DNA from: Campylobacterales bacterium
GTDB taxonomy: Bacteria > Campylobacterota > Campylobacteria > Campylobacterales > Sulfurovaceae
Assembly: GCA_014763885.1 (NCBI GenBank)
Contig: JACXUO010000003.1
Span: 1 to 64,000 of the forward strand
Direction of reading: 5' to 3'
DNA: 64,000 bases
Part shown: positions 39,252 through 47,319 of the stretch, in pieces
How the letters are laid out: each line of letters starts with the position of its first letter
Numbering within the stretch: the first letter of the stretch is position 1
The notes under the pieces: generated by a model
Told to the model about the DNA's origin: nothing
The model's database searches: none
Seen by the model: only the letters and a program-made list of their open reading frames with translations
Translations under genes and position numbers: made by a program

Positions 39252-40065
39252 TTAATGCCCATCAAACGGCTTCAGATTACCGGGAATCACTTCTGTCACT
39301 GCATGATCTTTGCTGAACATACGCTTTCGATTGATGATTACCACTATAACGGCTGCCGTGACAAACATGATTGTATCATACGGTGCGGCATCAGGAAAAA
39401 TCGGGTTATTCAGTTGCCAGTGAACCAAAAGTGGGAGTAGTATACTCCCGCCTGAAGCATTAAAGAGCGGCGTTATCATCACACTCACCGCGATAGAGGC
39501 GATAAAAAAAAGGGGAAAACGACCATGCACTCTGTGGTGTGCCGCTTAAATAAAATGCGGGGAGATGCCATATCCCCCAGATAACTCCGAGTATCAGTCC
39601 AGCCCAGATCGGTGCAAAATACTGTTGCAACAGCGGCAACGCAAGCCCGCGCCAGCCAAACTCTTCAACGGGTCCCAAGATAAGCATAAAAGCCAGTGCA
39701 GGAAAGACTTCATACCAGACGGAAAACGGAAAGGGGTCAGTAAAGAGATTGCCCTTTATTGCAGCACCGGCATAGAATAAAAACGGAATACCGATAAAGA
39801 TATAGGCGTACCAGCCCCAATGAACTCTCCATAACAACAGCCTTGAGAAATAGCGCCGCAAGCCTTGCACTCCTGCATGATGCATGACTAGGATGAATGC
39901 CGCAATAGCGGGAGAATACACAGCAAGTATAAACAGTGGGGTTTGTGCACTCAACTCACCAAATAGAACTGCGACCTGCTGTGGGAAAAGAATCAATAAA
40001 GAGATAAGCCCCCAGGAGAGTCCGAAGGTTATCGCCAGATACGGCAGCAATAATCGAATTTTCAT
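39252..40065 (-). pseudogene. CPBP-family intramembrane protease, frameshifted
   Basis: Abi/CPBP membrane glutamic protease (Rce1-like). The first frame gives 160 or so good residues with EE at 134-135 and R139 in GPVEEFGWRG, and His167 in GVIWGIWHLPAF. It then loses frame at an eight-base homopolymer (A8 on the plus strand, 39504-39511). The other frame continues (IASIAVSVMITPLFNASGG…LVHWQLN) with the last motif. One more base restores it. The enzyme may act in bacteriocin immunity or prenyl-protein processing. It is 12 bp from the hydrolase. Confidence 0.85.
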
Positions 40066-40143
40066 GATTTTTATCCTTGCACATTGTGCTTATTGCGAAA
40101 TCACTGCGACGTGATTAACCTGCTTTGCCTACCAACCAATGAC

Positions 40144-41001
40144 TCACGCTTCAAGATCATAGTCGACATCCAGAAGTTTTCCTTTCCAGACAAGTTGCAA
40201 TGCTCCGTCAATATACCAGCCGACTTCACCATACATGGGTATAAGCATACCTGCTTGTTGCTGATAGTCGCTAAAGTGTCCCTCCCAAGGTAACTGTATA
40301 TATCCACCGTCAATCTTACTAAAACGACCGGGGCTATATATACCTGTAACTTCTCCTGCCTCATTGAACCGAAACTCGAGTGACACAGTGATTCCTCTAT
40401 CCGTGATTGTAGCGATTACTGAGTGTTCATTCAGCGGACTCCATAGGACGCCGGATTGCGGCAAAAGATTGGTGGGGAACCAGACTGATTCAGCTAAGTA
40501 CCGATGCAAGGCACCAGAATTAAGCTCTACTGATCCAGATTCTGAAACAAGAGGAAAAGCAGAGAATAAACTCACCTGTCCTGAACCTATCCCTGAGACA
40601 TAGCTATCAATCACTTGAAAATGGGTGCTTAAGGGCATTGCTATTTTAGCATCCCATATAAAACTGTTTGAAGAGGGCACAACAAGTTGTGATGCGGTAA
40701 ACGCAGACCAGTTATTCTTCATCGGACTTGCTCTAAGTATGCCGGATTGACGCATTCTTACGGTTTTAATCAATCTTTGCCCATCAACCAGTACGTGTTT
40801 GAAATAACGTGAAACCGGAAGCGGAAGCTCTGAAAAAGAACCAAAATCAATGGCATCGCTTTTTGATTTAGAGGCACTGCGGATCAGTGATATCTCAAGT
40901 TTCTTTAATCTGGCACGTTGATATACTTGTCCAATAAAAACAGCAAAAACAGACAGTATGACAATACCGGATATTATTAAAAACCATCTATCCACACACA
41001 C
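40144..41001 (-). CDS. DUF6544-like membrane-anchored protein
   Basis: 285 residues with one N-terminal span (WFLIISGIVILSVFAVFIGQVY) and a large beta-rich soluble part. Segments such as LPVSRYFKHVL, VRMRQSG, FIWDAK and RYLAESVWFPTNLLP…GVLWSPL fit DUF6544, a family of unknown function common in mixed bacterial phyla. Intact. It belongs to the accessory patch with the hydrolase and the CPBP gene and probably came with them. Confidence 0.75.
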   Translation of the reverse strand: MCVDRWFLIISGIVILSVFAVFIGQVYQRARLKKLEISLIRSASKSKSDAIDFGSFSELPLPVSRYFKHVLVDGQRLIKTVRMRQSGILRASPMKNNWSAFTASQLVVPSSNSFIWDAKIAMPLSTHFQVIDSYVSGIGSGQVSLFSAFPLVSESGSVELNSGALHRYLAESVWFPTNLLPQSGVLWSPLNEHSVIATITDRGITVSLEFRFNEAGEVTGIYSPGRFSKIDGGYIQLPWEGHFSDYQQQAGMLIPMYGEVGWYIDGALQLVWKGKLLDVDYDLEA

Positions 41002-41229
41002 CTCTTTTTATTCATAGATACTCGATACAAAAACTATCTCTATTTGCTTATTTTGAGTATAGCAAAAAGTCTATTCATAACAAAAAAATAACTATGATAC
41101 GGTTTTCCCTCTTATCTTCTGTTTCTGAATATACATAGCTTTTCATCCCCCTACTCACAGCTTATTTCATGGTAATCATTGATCGTACATTGTAAAACTT
41201 CAAATCTCCTATAGATTGTAATAGTTAAA

Positions 41230-41260
41230 ATTCATCTATTATTTTAAATAATATATGAAT
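41230..41260. promoter_or_regulatory. 31-bp palindromic operator candidate of the hydrogenase operon
   Basis: Near-perfect inverted repeat with 14 of 15 base pairs matched around position 41245: left arm ATTCATCTATTATTT, right arm AAATAATATATGAAT. It ends 4 bp before a TATAAT box and thus covers the -35 area, the right place for a repressor or a class II activator. The regulator is not known. It does not match the Fur, NikR or FNR consensus as I know them. Confidence 0.6.
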
Positions 41261-41264
41261 CTGC

Positions 41265-41270
41265 TATAAT
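41265..41270 (+). promoter_or_regulatory. -10 box of the hydrogenase operon
   Basis: Consensus TATAAT 32 bp before the first ATG of the operon at 41303. The -35 position lies inside the palindrome and is not a consensus box, as is usual in Campylobacterota. A ribosome site AATGGAG precedes ATG 41303. Confidence 0.6.
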
Positions 41271-41302
41271 CTAAAGAGAACAGATCAAATGGAGTCTCTA
41301 GT

Positions 41303-41620
41303 ATGCAGATAGTGATCATAGGTGGCGGGATATCAGCAGCATATATAGCCAACCGTATCAAAGAGATAGCTATGGAAGCAGACGTGCAGATCATCTCCGA
41401 TGAGTCTCTTGCACCCTATGACAGGATACACCTATGCAATCTTGTAAATGAGGAAGATACCCAAAAGGATATCTCTTTAGCACTCCATCCTTCCGTCAAA
41501 GTGACGTTGAACCAAAAAGTTGCCCAGATTGATAGAGATGAAAGATGCAAAGCATATCACCCTGCTCGTACGTTCAAACAGACTCTATGCCCATTCACTC
41601 TCGTCAGAGGCACAAAATGA
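41303..41620 (+). pseudogene. N-terminal FAD domain of a NAD(P)H-oxidoreductase-like module, truncated by deletion
   Basis: Starts IVIIGGGISAAYIANRI, the Rossmann FAD-binding loop, then YDRIHLCNLV as in NirB-type and rubredoxin reductases. After about residue 79 (KVAQIDRDE) the frame turns to non-family sequence and stops at 41620. A different frame overlapping at 41538 picks up at HITLLVRSNRLYAHS, which is normally about 80-90 residues further on in these proteins. The second half of the FAD domain and the NAD-binding GxGxxG are missing. It should be one protein with the next entry. Confidence 0.8.
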
Positions 41621-43322
41621 GATCGAATCAGCCTATCTCAAAAGCGGTAAAGTCCGGATCTCCTATGAGAATGAGATCATCGACAGGACCATCATAGAGG
41701 GTCATATCACACAGTTAAAGACAAAAAAATTCGATATTGATGAGCCCTATCTTATCTTTGGTGTGGGGATACAACCCAATATCGATTTTGCCAGAGAATC
41801 ATTGGCCTGTAACCGCGGTATCCTGACCAATGATTTTATGCAGACAAGCGATGAGGATATCTATGCCGTGGGAGAGGCTGCAGAAGTCGAATCAATCGGC
41901 TTCATCGCAGGGCATGTCAAAGAGTGTACACTGCAAGCCGATGTAGCCCTGTCACACCTCTTTGGAAGCGAGGAGAAAAGATTTGCCCCTGAAGTATCTG
42001 TAGATATGCTGAAAGTCGGTGAGTTTGACCTGATAGATGTCAATAGTCCGGAACATTCCAAAGAGAAAGCGTTTGAAAAGATAGTGATGACCTCCCCTGG
42101 TGAGCACCGGGTGGATGAGTACTATATCAAGGATGACAAGCTTATACGATTTATAGGTATCAACTCCAATGTGGATGTAGGTTACCTTGAAGACCTTGTA
42201 AGGGATCAAAATCCGATAGATGCCTCCTACCTCTATAAGAACAGAGTCCTTTCAGAGAGGGGAAGGCTGATATGTAGTTGTGAACATCTCTATCAAAAAG
42301 ACCTTGAAGATATCGTACGTATGCACGGTGTTTCCAACTTCCAGGAACTGGGTGAGTTTACGCAGGCAGGTAGAGTATGCGGACGCTGTAAAAAAATGGT
42401 AGAAAATATCATCGAAGCATCACAGGGTCTGATCGATCCGAATATGCCGAAAAAGAGTGCTGATGAGCTCAAACACGAAAAAGAGTTAGCACGCGTCAGA
42501 GAACGTATAGAAAAGTTCAACAGACTGCATCCTCAGAACCAGCTTGACACCGACAATCTCTCCTCTGCTATGGATGCTTACGATATCACGGACAGAGAGA
42601 TGAACCGATGGGTTTCCATGGTCACAGCGGACATGCAGCTTCATCCCGAGTTTGAGGAACTGGTCAAAAAAGGCGTAAGGACACTCAACAAAGTACCGGT
42701 CATATGGCTGGAGCTCGCTGACTGTTCCGGTAACTCTGAAGCCTTTATCAAAACCGCTGATCCGAGTATATCTGATCTGATATTTGACTATATCTCACTC
42801 GATTACCATGAACTTCTTATGAGCAGTGCGGGCGATCAGAGCGAAACCGTTTTGGAGCATATTATCTCCCATCAAAAAGGAGAGTATATCCTGATCGTAG
42901 AGGGTGCTATCCCATTAGGCATGGAGGGCAAGTTTTTGCGTATCGGTCCGCAAGGACAAACAGGACTTGAACTTCTGAAAAAGTGTGCAGAAGATGCTGC
43001 ATTGATTATCTCGGTAGGAGCTTGTGCGTTTGACGGTCCGCTATGGGCCTATGAAGGAAGGATCCATGACAATTGTGAACGGCGGGGACACTACGAGCTT
43101 GGTGAGTTTGTCAAAGAGTGGGGAGATGAAGGGGCAAAAAAAGGATGGTGTCTTTTTGAGATGGGATGCAAAGGGCCATATGCCAATGCCAACTGCCCTA
43201 CGATGAAGTTCAATCAGGGTACAAGCTGGCCGGTACAGGGCGGACACGGCTGTATGGGATGTGTAGAGACGAAGTTCTTTGACAGACTGGCAACGGAAAG
43301 AAAGATGGAGGAGGAGAAGTGA
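41538..43322 (+). CDS. Fusion: oxidoreductase C-part, BFD-like [2Fe-2S] domain and [NiFe] hydrogenase small subunit
   Basis: Electron-transfer subunit of the hydrogenase (residue numbers from 41520). Residues 15-240 are the rest of an FAD oxidoreductase. A BFD-like [2Fe-2S] domain has Cys252, Cys254, Cys287 and Cys290 (CSC…CGRC). From about 310 comes a hydrogenase small subunit with no Tat signal. Its proximal-cluster motif is DCSGNSE (Cys402, Asn405 in place of the second Cys), then VGACAFDG, HDNC, CLFEMGC and CMGC for the other clusters. The Asn form is known from cyanobacterial HupS, so this looks like a group 2, cytoplasmic enzyme. ATG 41538 is the first in-frame start after the deletion. 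It overlaps the large subunit by 4 bp (GTGA). Confidence 0.85.
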   Translation: MKDAKHITLLVRSNRLYAHSLSSEAQNEIESAYLKSGKVRISYENEIIDRTIIEGHITQLKTKKFDIDEPYLIFGVGIQPNIDFARESLACNRGILTNDFMQTSDEDIYAVGEAAEVESIGFIAGHVKECTLQADVALSHLFGSEEKRFAPEVSVDMLKVGEFDLIDVNSPEHSKEKAFEKIVMTSPGEHRVDEYYIKDDKLIRFIGINSNVDVGYLEDLVRDQNPIDASYLYKNRVLSERGRLICSCEHLYQKDLEDIVRMHGVSNFQELGEFTQAGRVCGRCKKMVENIIEASQGLIDPNMPKKSADELKHEKELARVRERIEKFNRLHPQNQLDTDNLSSAMDAYDITDREMNRWVSMVTADMQLHPEFEELVKKGVRTLNKVPVIWLELADCSGNSEAFIKTADPSISDLIFDYISLDYHELLMSSAGDQSETVLEHIISHQKGEYILIVEGAIPLGMEGKFLRIGPQGQTGLELLKKCAEDAALIISVGACAFDGPLWAYEGRIHDNCERRGHYELGEFVKEWGDEGAKKGWCLFEMGCKGPYANANCPTMKFNQGTSWPVQGGHGCMGCVETKFFDRLATERKMEEEK

Positions 43323-44986
43323 AGAAAATCGTCATTGACCCGATCACCCGTATCGAGGGGCATCTGCGTGCAGAGGTCGAGATAGATGAAAACAATGTCG
43401 TCAGAGAAGCCTATGTCAGCGGACAGCTTTTCAGAGGGATAGAGATCATCCTTAAAAACAGAGACCCCAGGGATGCGGGCTTGCTGGCAGGAAGGATCTG
43501 CGGGGTCTGTACCAATGTACACTTCCGTGCAGCGATCTCGGCGGTGGAAGATGCCTACGGGATCACGATCCCGGCCAACAGTGAGATCATCAGGGACCTG
43601 ATGGCTTTAGCACTCTTCTTACAGGACCATGTCGTGCATTTTTACCATCTGCACCTTTTGGACTATGTTGATGTCACCAAAGCCCTTGAAGCAGATCCTG
43701 AGCTCACCTCGGAAATTGCCCAAACCTACTCCTCTGAACCCTACCGTAACTCAGATACACACTACATAGAGGTCAAAGAGAAACTCAAAAAGTTTGTAGA
43801 TGCAGGGAGACTCGGACTTTTCAGTAACGGCTATTGGGGGCATAAGGCCTACAGGCTTACACCTGAAGAGAACCTCCTTTTGTTATCGCACTACCTGGAG
43901 GCATTGAAATTTCAAACCGATATCTCCAAAGCCGTTGCCATTTTCGGAGCGAAAACCCCGCACCCTCAGACGATCGTCGTAGGCGGTGTCACCAGTGTGG
44001 CTGACATGATCAACCCCCAAAGGCTCAATATGTTTATTGAGATTCTCAAAGAGTCAAAAGATTTTATAGAGAGGGCCTACCTCCCCGATGTCAGATTGAT
44101 CACTAGGGCCTACAGAGAGGATATCAAGGCGGGTTACGGACGCAATGAAGGCAACTTTCTCTGTGTAGGAGGATTCCCGTTGGATAAAGCGCATCAACTC
44201 TTTGAAGGTGGTGTCATTTTTGGACACGAGCTTGAGAGGGTGCATCCTTTTGAAGAGAGCAAGATCACCGAAAATGTAGACCGTGCCTGGTATGAAGGGG
44301 ATGAGCCGCACTATACAGACCTCAATGAAGACGGAACACTCAAAACCCGGAACAGAGAGGATAAATACAGCTGGGTCAAAGCACCGCGTTATGAGGGAAA
44401 ACCGATGGAGTGCGGGCCGCTTGCAAGAGTGCTCGTAAGCTATCAAAAAGGGAACCGATTCATGAAACCCTTTGTAGATGAGTTCCTTGAGGCATGCGGG
44501 TTGGAACTGAGTGACCTTACCACCACAGTAGGCAGAAATGCGGCCAGGGCCATAGAGAGTGCCTATATCAGCGAATATATCTTCAAGCTTGTGAACAATC
44601 TTATTGAGAATATCAAGTATTATGATACCGATACCTGGAGCAGGTATGCATTTGAAGAGTTGCCACATCAGGCCAAAGGAAGGGCTTTCTTTGAAGTGCC
44701 AAGGGGTGTTCTCAGCCACTTTGTACAGATAAAAGATCAAAAGATCGCCAATTATCAGGTCATTGCCCCGACCACATGGAATGCCTCTCCAAAAGACAGC
44801 GAAGATCAACGAGGACCCTATGAAGAAGCACTGATAGGTATCAGACTTGAAGATCCTTCCCGACCTCTCGAAGTCTTACGCGTGCTCCATGCCTTTGACC
44901 CGTGTCTTGCCTGTGCTGTACATATCATCGATGCACAAGGCAAAGCGCTAAGCAAATACAAGATAAACTCAATCTGTTCAATCTAA
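43319..44986 (+). CDS. [NiFe] hydrogenase large subunit
   Basis: Carries the NiFe(CN)2CO site. 555 residues, with L1 RICGVC (Cys61, Cys64) and L5 DPCLACAVH (Cys529, Cys532). Twenty residues after His535 form the C-terminal peptide that the endopeptidase removes, so this enzyme needs proteolytic maturation. The GTG start overlaps the small-subunit stop. The group cannot be fixed from sequence reading, but with the CSGN small subunit and no Tat signal a group 2 cytoplasmic enzyme is most likely. Confidence 0.96.
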   Translation: MKKIVIDPITRIEGHLRAEVEIDENNVVREAYVSGQLFRGIEIILKNRDPRDAGLLAGRICGVCTNVHFRAAISAVEDAYGITIPANSEIIRDLMALALFLQDHVVHFYHLHLLDYVDVTKALEADPELTSEIAQTYSSEPYRNSDTHYIEVKEKLKKFVDAGRLGLFSNGYWGHKAYRLTPEENLLLLSHYLEALKFQTDISKAVAIFGAKTPHPQTIVVGGVTSVADMINPQRLNMFIEILKESKDFIERAYLPDVRLITRAYREDIKAGYGRNEGNFLCVGGFPLDKAHQLFEGGVIFGHELERVHPFEESKITENVDRAWYEGDEPHYTDLNEDGTLKTRNREDKYSWVKAPRYEGKPMECGPLARVLVSYQKGNRFMKPFVDEFLEACGLELSDLTTTVGRNAARAIESAYISEYIFKLVNNLIENIKYYDTDTWSRYAFEELPHQAKGRAFFEVPRGVLSHFVQIKDQKIANYQVIAPTTWNASPKDSEDQRGPYEEALIGIRLEDPSRPLEVLRVLHAFDPCLACAVHIIDAQGKALSKYKINSICSI

Positions 44987-44997
44987 AGGAGATTCTT

Positions 44998-45174
44998 ATG
45001 TTGAAACATCTTATCGTTCTGTTATCACTGACCGTACACCTTTTTGCACATGCTGAGGGGCACGATCATTTGCACCTCTTGGGTTTTCTGCACAGCAATG
45101 CGTTTGGTATCGTAGTCGTTGTGATCCTGGGTATTTTTGCACTCTACAGATATCTGGAGAAGAAAAATGTGTAA
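44998..45174 (+). CDS. His-rich mini membrane protein in the hydrogenase operon
   Basis: 58 residues: a signal-like N-terminus (LKHLIVLLSLTVHLFAHA), a His cluster (EGHDHLHLLGFLH) and one membrane span (FGIVVVVILGIFALYRYL). ATG 44998 follows AAAGGAGATTCTT, a strong site. It overlaps hypB by 8 bp. No known family was recognised. The His cluster could bind nickel, and the place between the large subunit and hypB suggests metal delivery or membrane docking; both are inferences. Confidence 0.75.
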   Translation: MLKHLIVLLSLTVHLFAHAEGHDHLHLLGFLHSNAFGIVVVVILGIFALYRYLEKKNV

Positions 45175-45907
45175 AGATTGCGGTTGTTCGGTCACTGAAG
45201 CACATCATCACCACCACTCTGATGAAACCTTGCATCATAACCCGCAGCTCAATGAGAGCAAAACCATAGAAGTCATTACCAAAATCCTGCATAAGAATGA
45301 TCATGAAGCGGCACACAACAGGGAGCATCTCGACAGACACAATGTAGTGGGTATCAACCTCATGAGTAGTCCCGGCAGCGGCAAGACCTCTCTGCTCGAA
45401 GCGATGGCAGGGCTGGCTGACTTTTCCTTTGGTGTGATAGAGGGTGACCTGGAGACGAACAGGGATACGGAGAGACTCAAGAGAAAAGGGATCGAAGCGC
45501 ATCAGATACAGACAGGATCTGCCTGCCACCTGGATGCCTTTATGGTGCATAAAGGGCTTCACCATATGGATCTGGACAAAATGGATGTCTGCTTTGTAGA
45601 GAATGTGGGGAATCTTGTCTGTCCTGCAAGCTATGATGTGGGAACACACCTGAACATCGTACTGGTCTCCATCCCGGAAGGTGAAGACAAGATCGCCAAG
45701 TACCCTGTGATGTTCAGAAAAGCAGACCTGATACTCTTTACAAAGACCGATCTTCTCCCCTATTTTGAGTACGATATCGAAGCTGAAAAAGAAGCGGCCA
45801 GAAGACTCAAACCCAATGTGGATATCCTTGAGGTTACCACGAAAGACCCACAAAGTATCAAACGGGTGATCGAGTGGATAGCGTTCAAACAGAAGTTCAG
45901 GAGTTGA
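45167..45907 (+). CDS. hypB: Hydrogenase nickel incorporation GTPase HypB
   Basis: GTPase that, with HypA, inserts nickel into the large subunit. From ATG 45167 it has 246 residues: N-terminal CKDCGC (high-affinity nickel site), a His stretch (AHHHHHSD), P-loop SSPGSGKTSL, EGDLETNRD, ENVGNLVCP (metal-site Cys), and TKTDLL. The start at 45137 would lie in the previous gene and lacks a ribosome site. Confidence 0.97.
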   Translation: MCKDCGCSVTEAHHHHHSDETLHHNPQLNESKTIEVITKILHKNDHEAAHNREHLDRHNVVGINLMSSPGSGKTSLLEAMAGLADFSFGVIEGDLETNRDTERLKRKGIEAHQIQTGSACHLDAFMVHKGLHHMDLDKMDVCFVENVGNLVCPASYDVGTHLNIVLVSIPEGEDKIAKYPVMFRKADLILFTKTDLLPYFEYDIEAEKEAARRLKPNVDILEVTTKDPQSIKRVIEWIAFKQKFRS

Positions 45908-45908
45908 T

Positions 45909-46202
45909 ATGTGCCTCTCCATCCCTTCTCAGATAACAAAAATCGACCGCAGTCGCAATGTGGTAACGGTTGATACCATGGGTGTAGCGCGTGAAGCCTC
46001 ACTCGATCTGATCGATCAGCAGGTAGATGTGGGGGACTATGTGTTGATACATATCGGTTTTGCAATGAACAAGATCGATGAAGCAGATGCACTCCAAAGC
46101 CTTGAAGCATACCAAGAGATCATCGCCGTAATGGAAGCCGAAGAGCTGGAACAGTTTATCGCAGAGAGTGATAGCTGTACCCACCGGGGTGAAGATGGGT
46201 AG
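45909..46202 (+). CDS. hypC: Hydrogenase assembly chaperone HypC
   Basis: Small chaperone that binds the large-subunit precursor and HypD and carries the Fe(CN)2CO group. Starts MCLSIPSQI with the essential Cys2, and has the VGDYVLIHIGFAM motif. 97 residues. It overlaps hypD by 8 bp. Confidence 0.96.
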   Translation: MCLSIPSQITKIDRSRNVVTVDTMGVAREASLDLIDQQVDVGDYVLIHIGFAMNKIDEADALQSLEAYQEIIAVMEAEELEQFIAESDSCTHRGEDG

Positions 46203-47319
46203 TCTTGCGTTAAAGGACCTTTATGAAGGGTTCCGTGATCCAAAAACCATCAGAGCACTGGTGAAACGTATCGGGATCGAGGCAGAGAAGCTCGAGCGTG
46301 ACATACATATCATGGAGGTATGCGGAGGCCATACCCATAGCATAGTGAAGTACGGTCTTCACCAGCTTATGCCACAGAACATTCACTTCATACACGGACC
46401 GGGATGTCCGGTATGTGTGCTGCCCAAAGAGCGCATAGACCATGCCTACAGGCTGGCGATGCAGAGAGATGTGATATTGGTCACGCTGGGAGACATGATC
46501 AAAGTTCCGGGCTCCAAAGGCTCGCTGCAGGATGCAAGAGCCAAAGGTGCGGATGTAAGATATCTCTACTCCCCTCTTGATACGCTCAAGATCGCAAAAG
46601 AAAACCCGGATAAAAAGATCATCTTTTTTGCGATCGGTTTTGAGACGACTACCCCGATGAGTGCTGCACTGATACAGCATGTCATCGATGAGGGGATTGA
46701 AAATATACTTTTTCATATCAACCATATCAGCGTTCCCGAACCGATGAAAGTGCTCCTAGATGCCAAACGATCAAAGATCGATGCCTTTATCGGCCCCAGC
46801 CATGTCAGCGTCATCTCCGGAGCAAATATCTATGAAGAGTTTCCAAACGACTACCATACACCTGTCGTAGTCTGCGGCTTTGAACCTGTGGATATCCTCG
46901 AGGGTCTGCTGATGCTGCTAAAACAGTTCAATGAAAAACGCTGCGAACTTGAGATTGAGTACACCAGGAGTGTCACCCCTGAAGGCAACCTTGTCGCACA
47001 AAAGCTCATGGACAGATTTTTTGAAAAGCGTACGCATTTCCGCTGGCGCGGTATAGGAGACATTGCGCAAAGTGCACTGCAGCTGAGAGAAGAGTTTGCC
47101 TACCTGGATGCAGAAAGGATCTATAGCGATCTGTTGCCGAACCGGGAGATAGACGATCACAAACAGTGCATTTGCGGCGAGATACTCATGGGAGCGGCAA
47201 AGCCCGTTGAGTGCAGACTTTTCGGCAACGCATGTACCCCCTCTTCTCCTCTTGGAAGCTGTATGGTCTCCAGCGAAGGAGCGTGTGCCGCATACTACAG
47301 ATACGGGAATATGCGATGA
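46195..47319 (+). CDS. hypD: Hydrogenase formation protein HypD
   Basis: Iron-sulfur scaffold on which the Fe(CN)2CO unit is built. 374 residues from ATG 46195: EVCGGHTHSI, GPGCPVCVLP, a GFETTTP segment, and a C-terminal Cys-rich part (CICGEILMG…CRLFG.AC) for the [4Fe-4S] cluster. The longer frame to 46168 would lie inside hypC. Overlaps hypE by 4 bp. Confidence 0.97.
   Translation: MGSLALKDLYEGFRDPKTIRALVKRIGIEAEKLERDIHIMEVCGGHTHSIVKYGLHQLMPQNIHFIHGPGCPVCVLPKERIDHAYRLAMQRDVILVTLGDMIKVPGSKGSLQDARAKGADVRYLYSPLDTLKIAKENPDKKIIFFAIGFETTTPMSAALIQHVIDEGIENILFHINHISVPEPMKVLLDAKRSKIDAFIGPSHVSVISGANIYEEFPNDYHTPVVVCGFEPVDILEGLLMLLKQFNEKRCELEIEYTRSVTPEGNLVAQKLMDRFFEKRTHFRWRGIGDIAQSALQLREEFAYLDAERIYSDLLPNREIDDHKQCICGEILMGAAKPVECRLFGNACTPSSPLGSCMVSSEGACAAYYRYGNMR

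Noticed and set aside
41239-41251. NikR or Fur box inside the hydrogenase palindrome
   Set aside because: The half-site spacing and sequence do not match the Helicobacter NikR or Fur consensus that I know, so only a generic operator is claimed.
45011-45922. 303-residue minus-strand frame over hypB
   Set aside because: Antisense shadow of a clear HypB gene.
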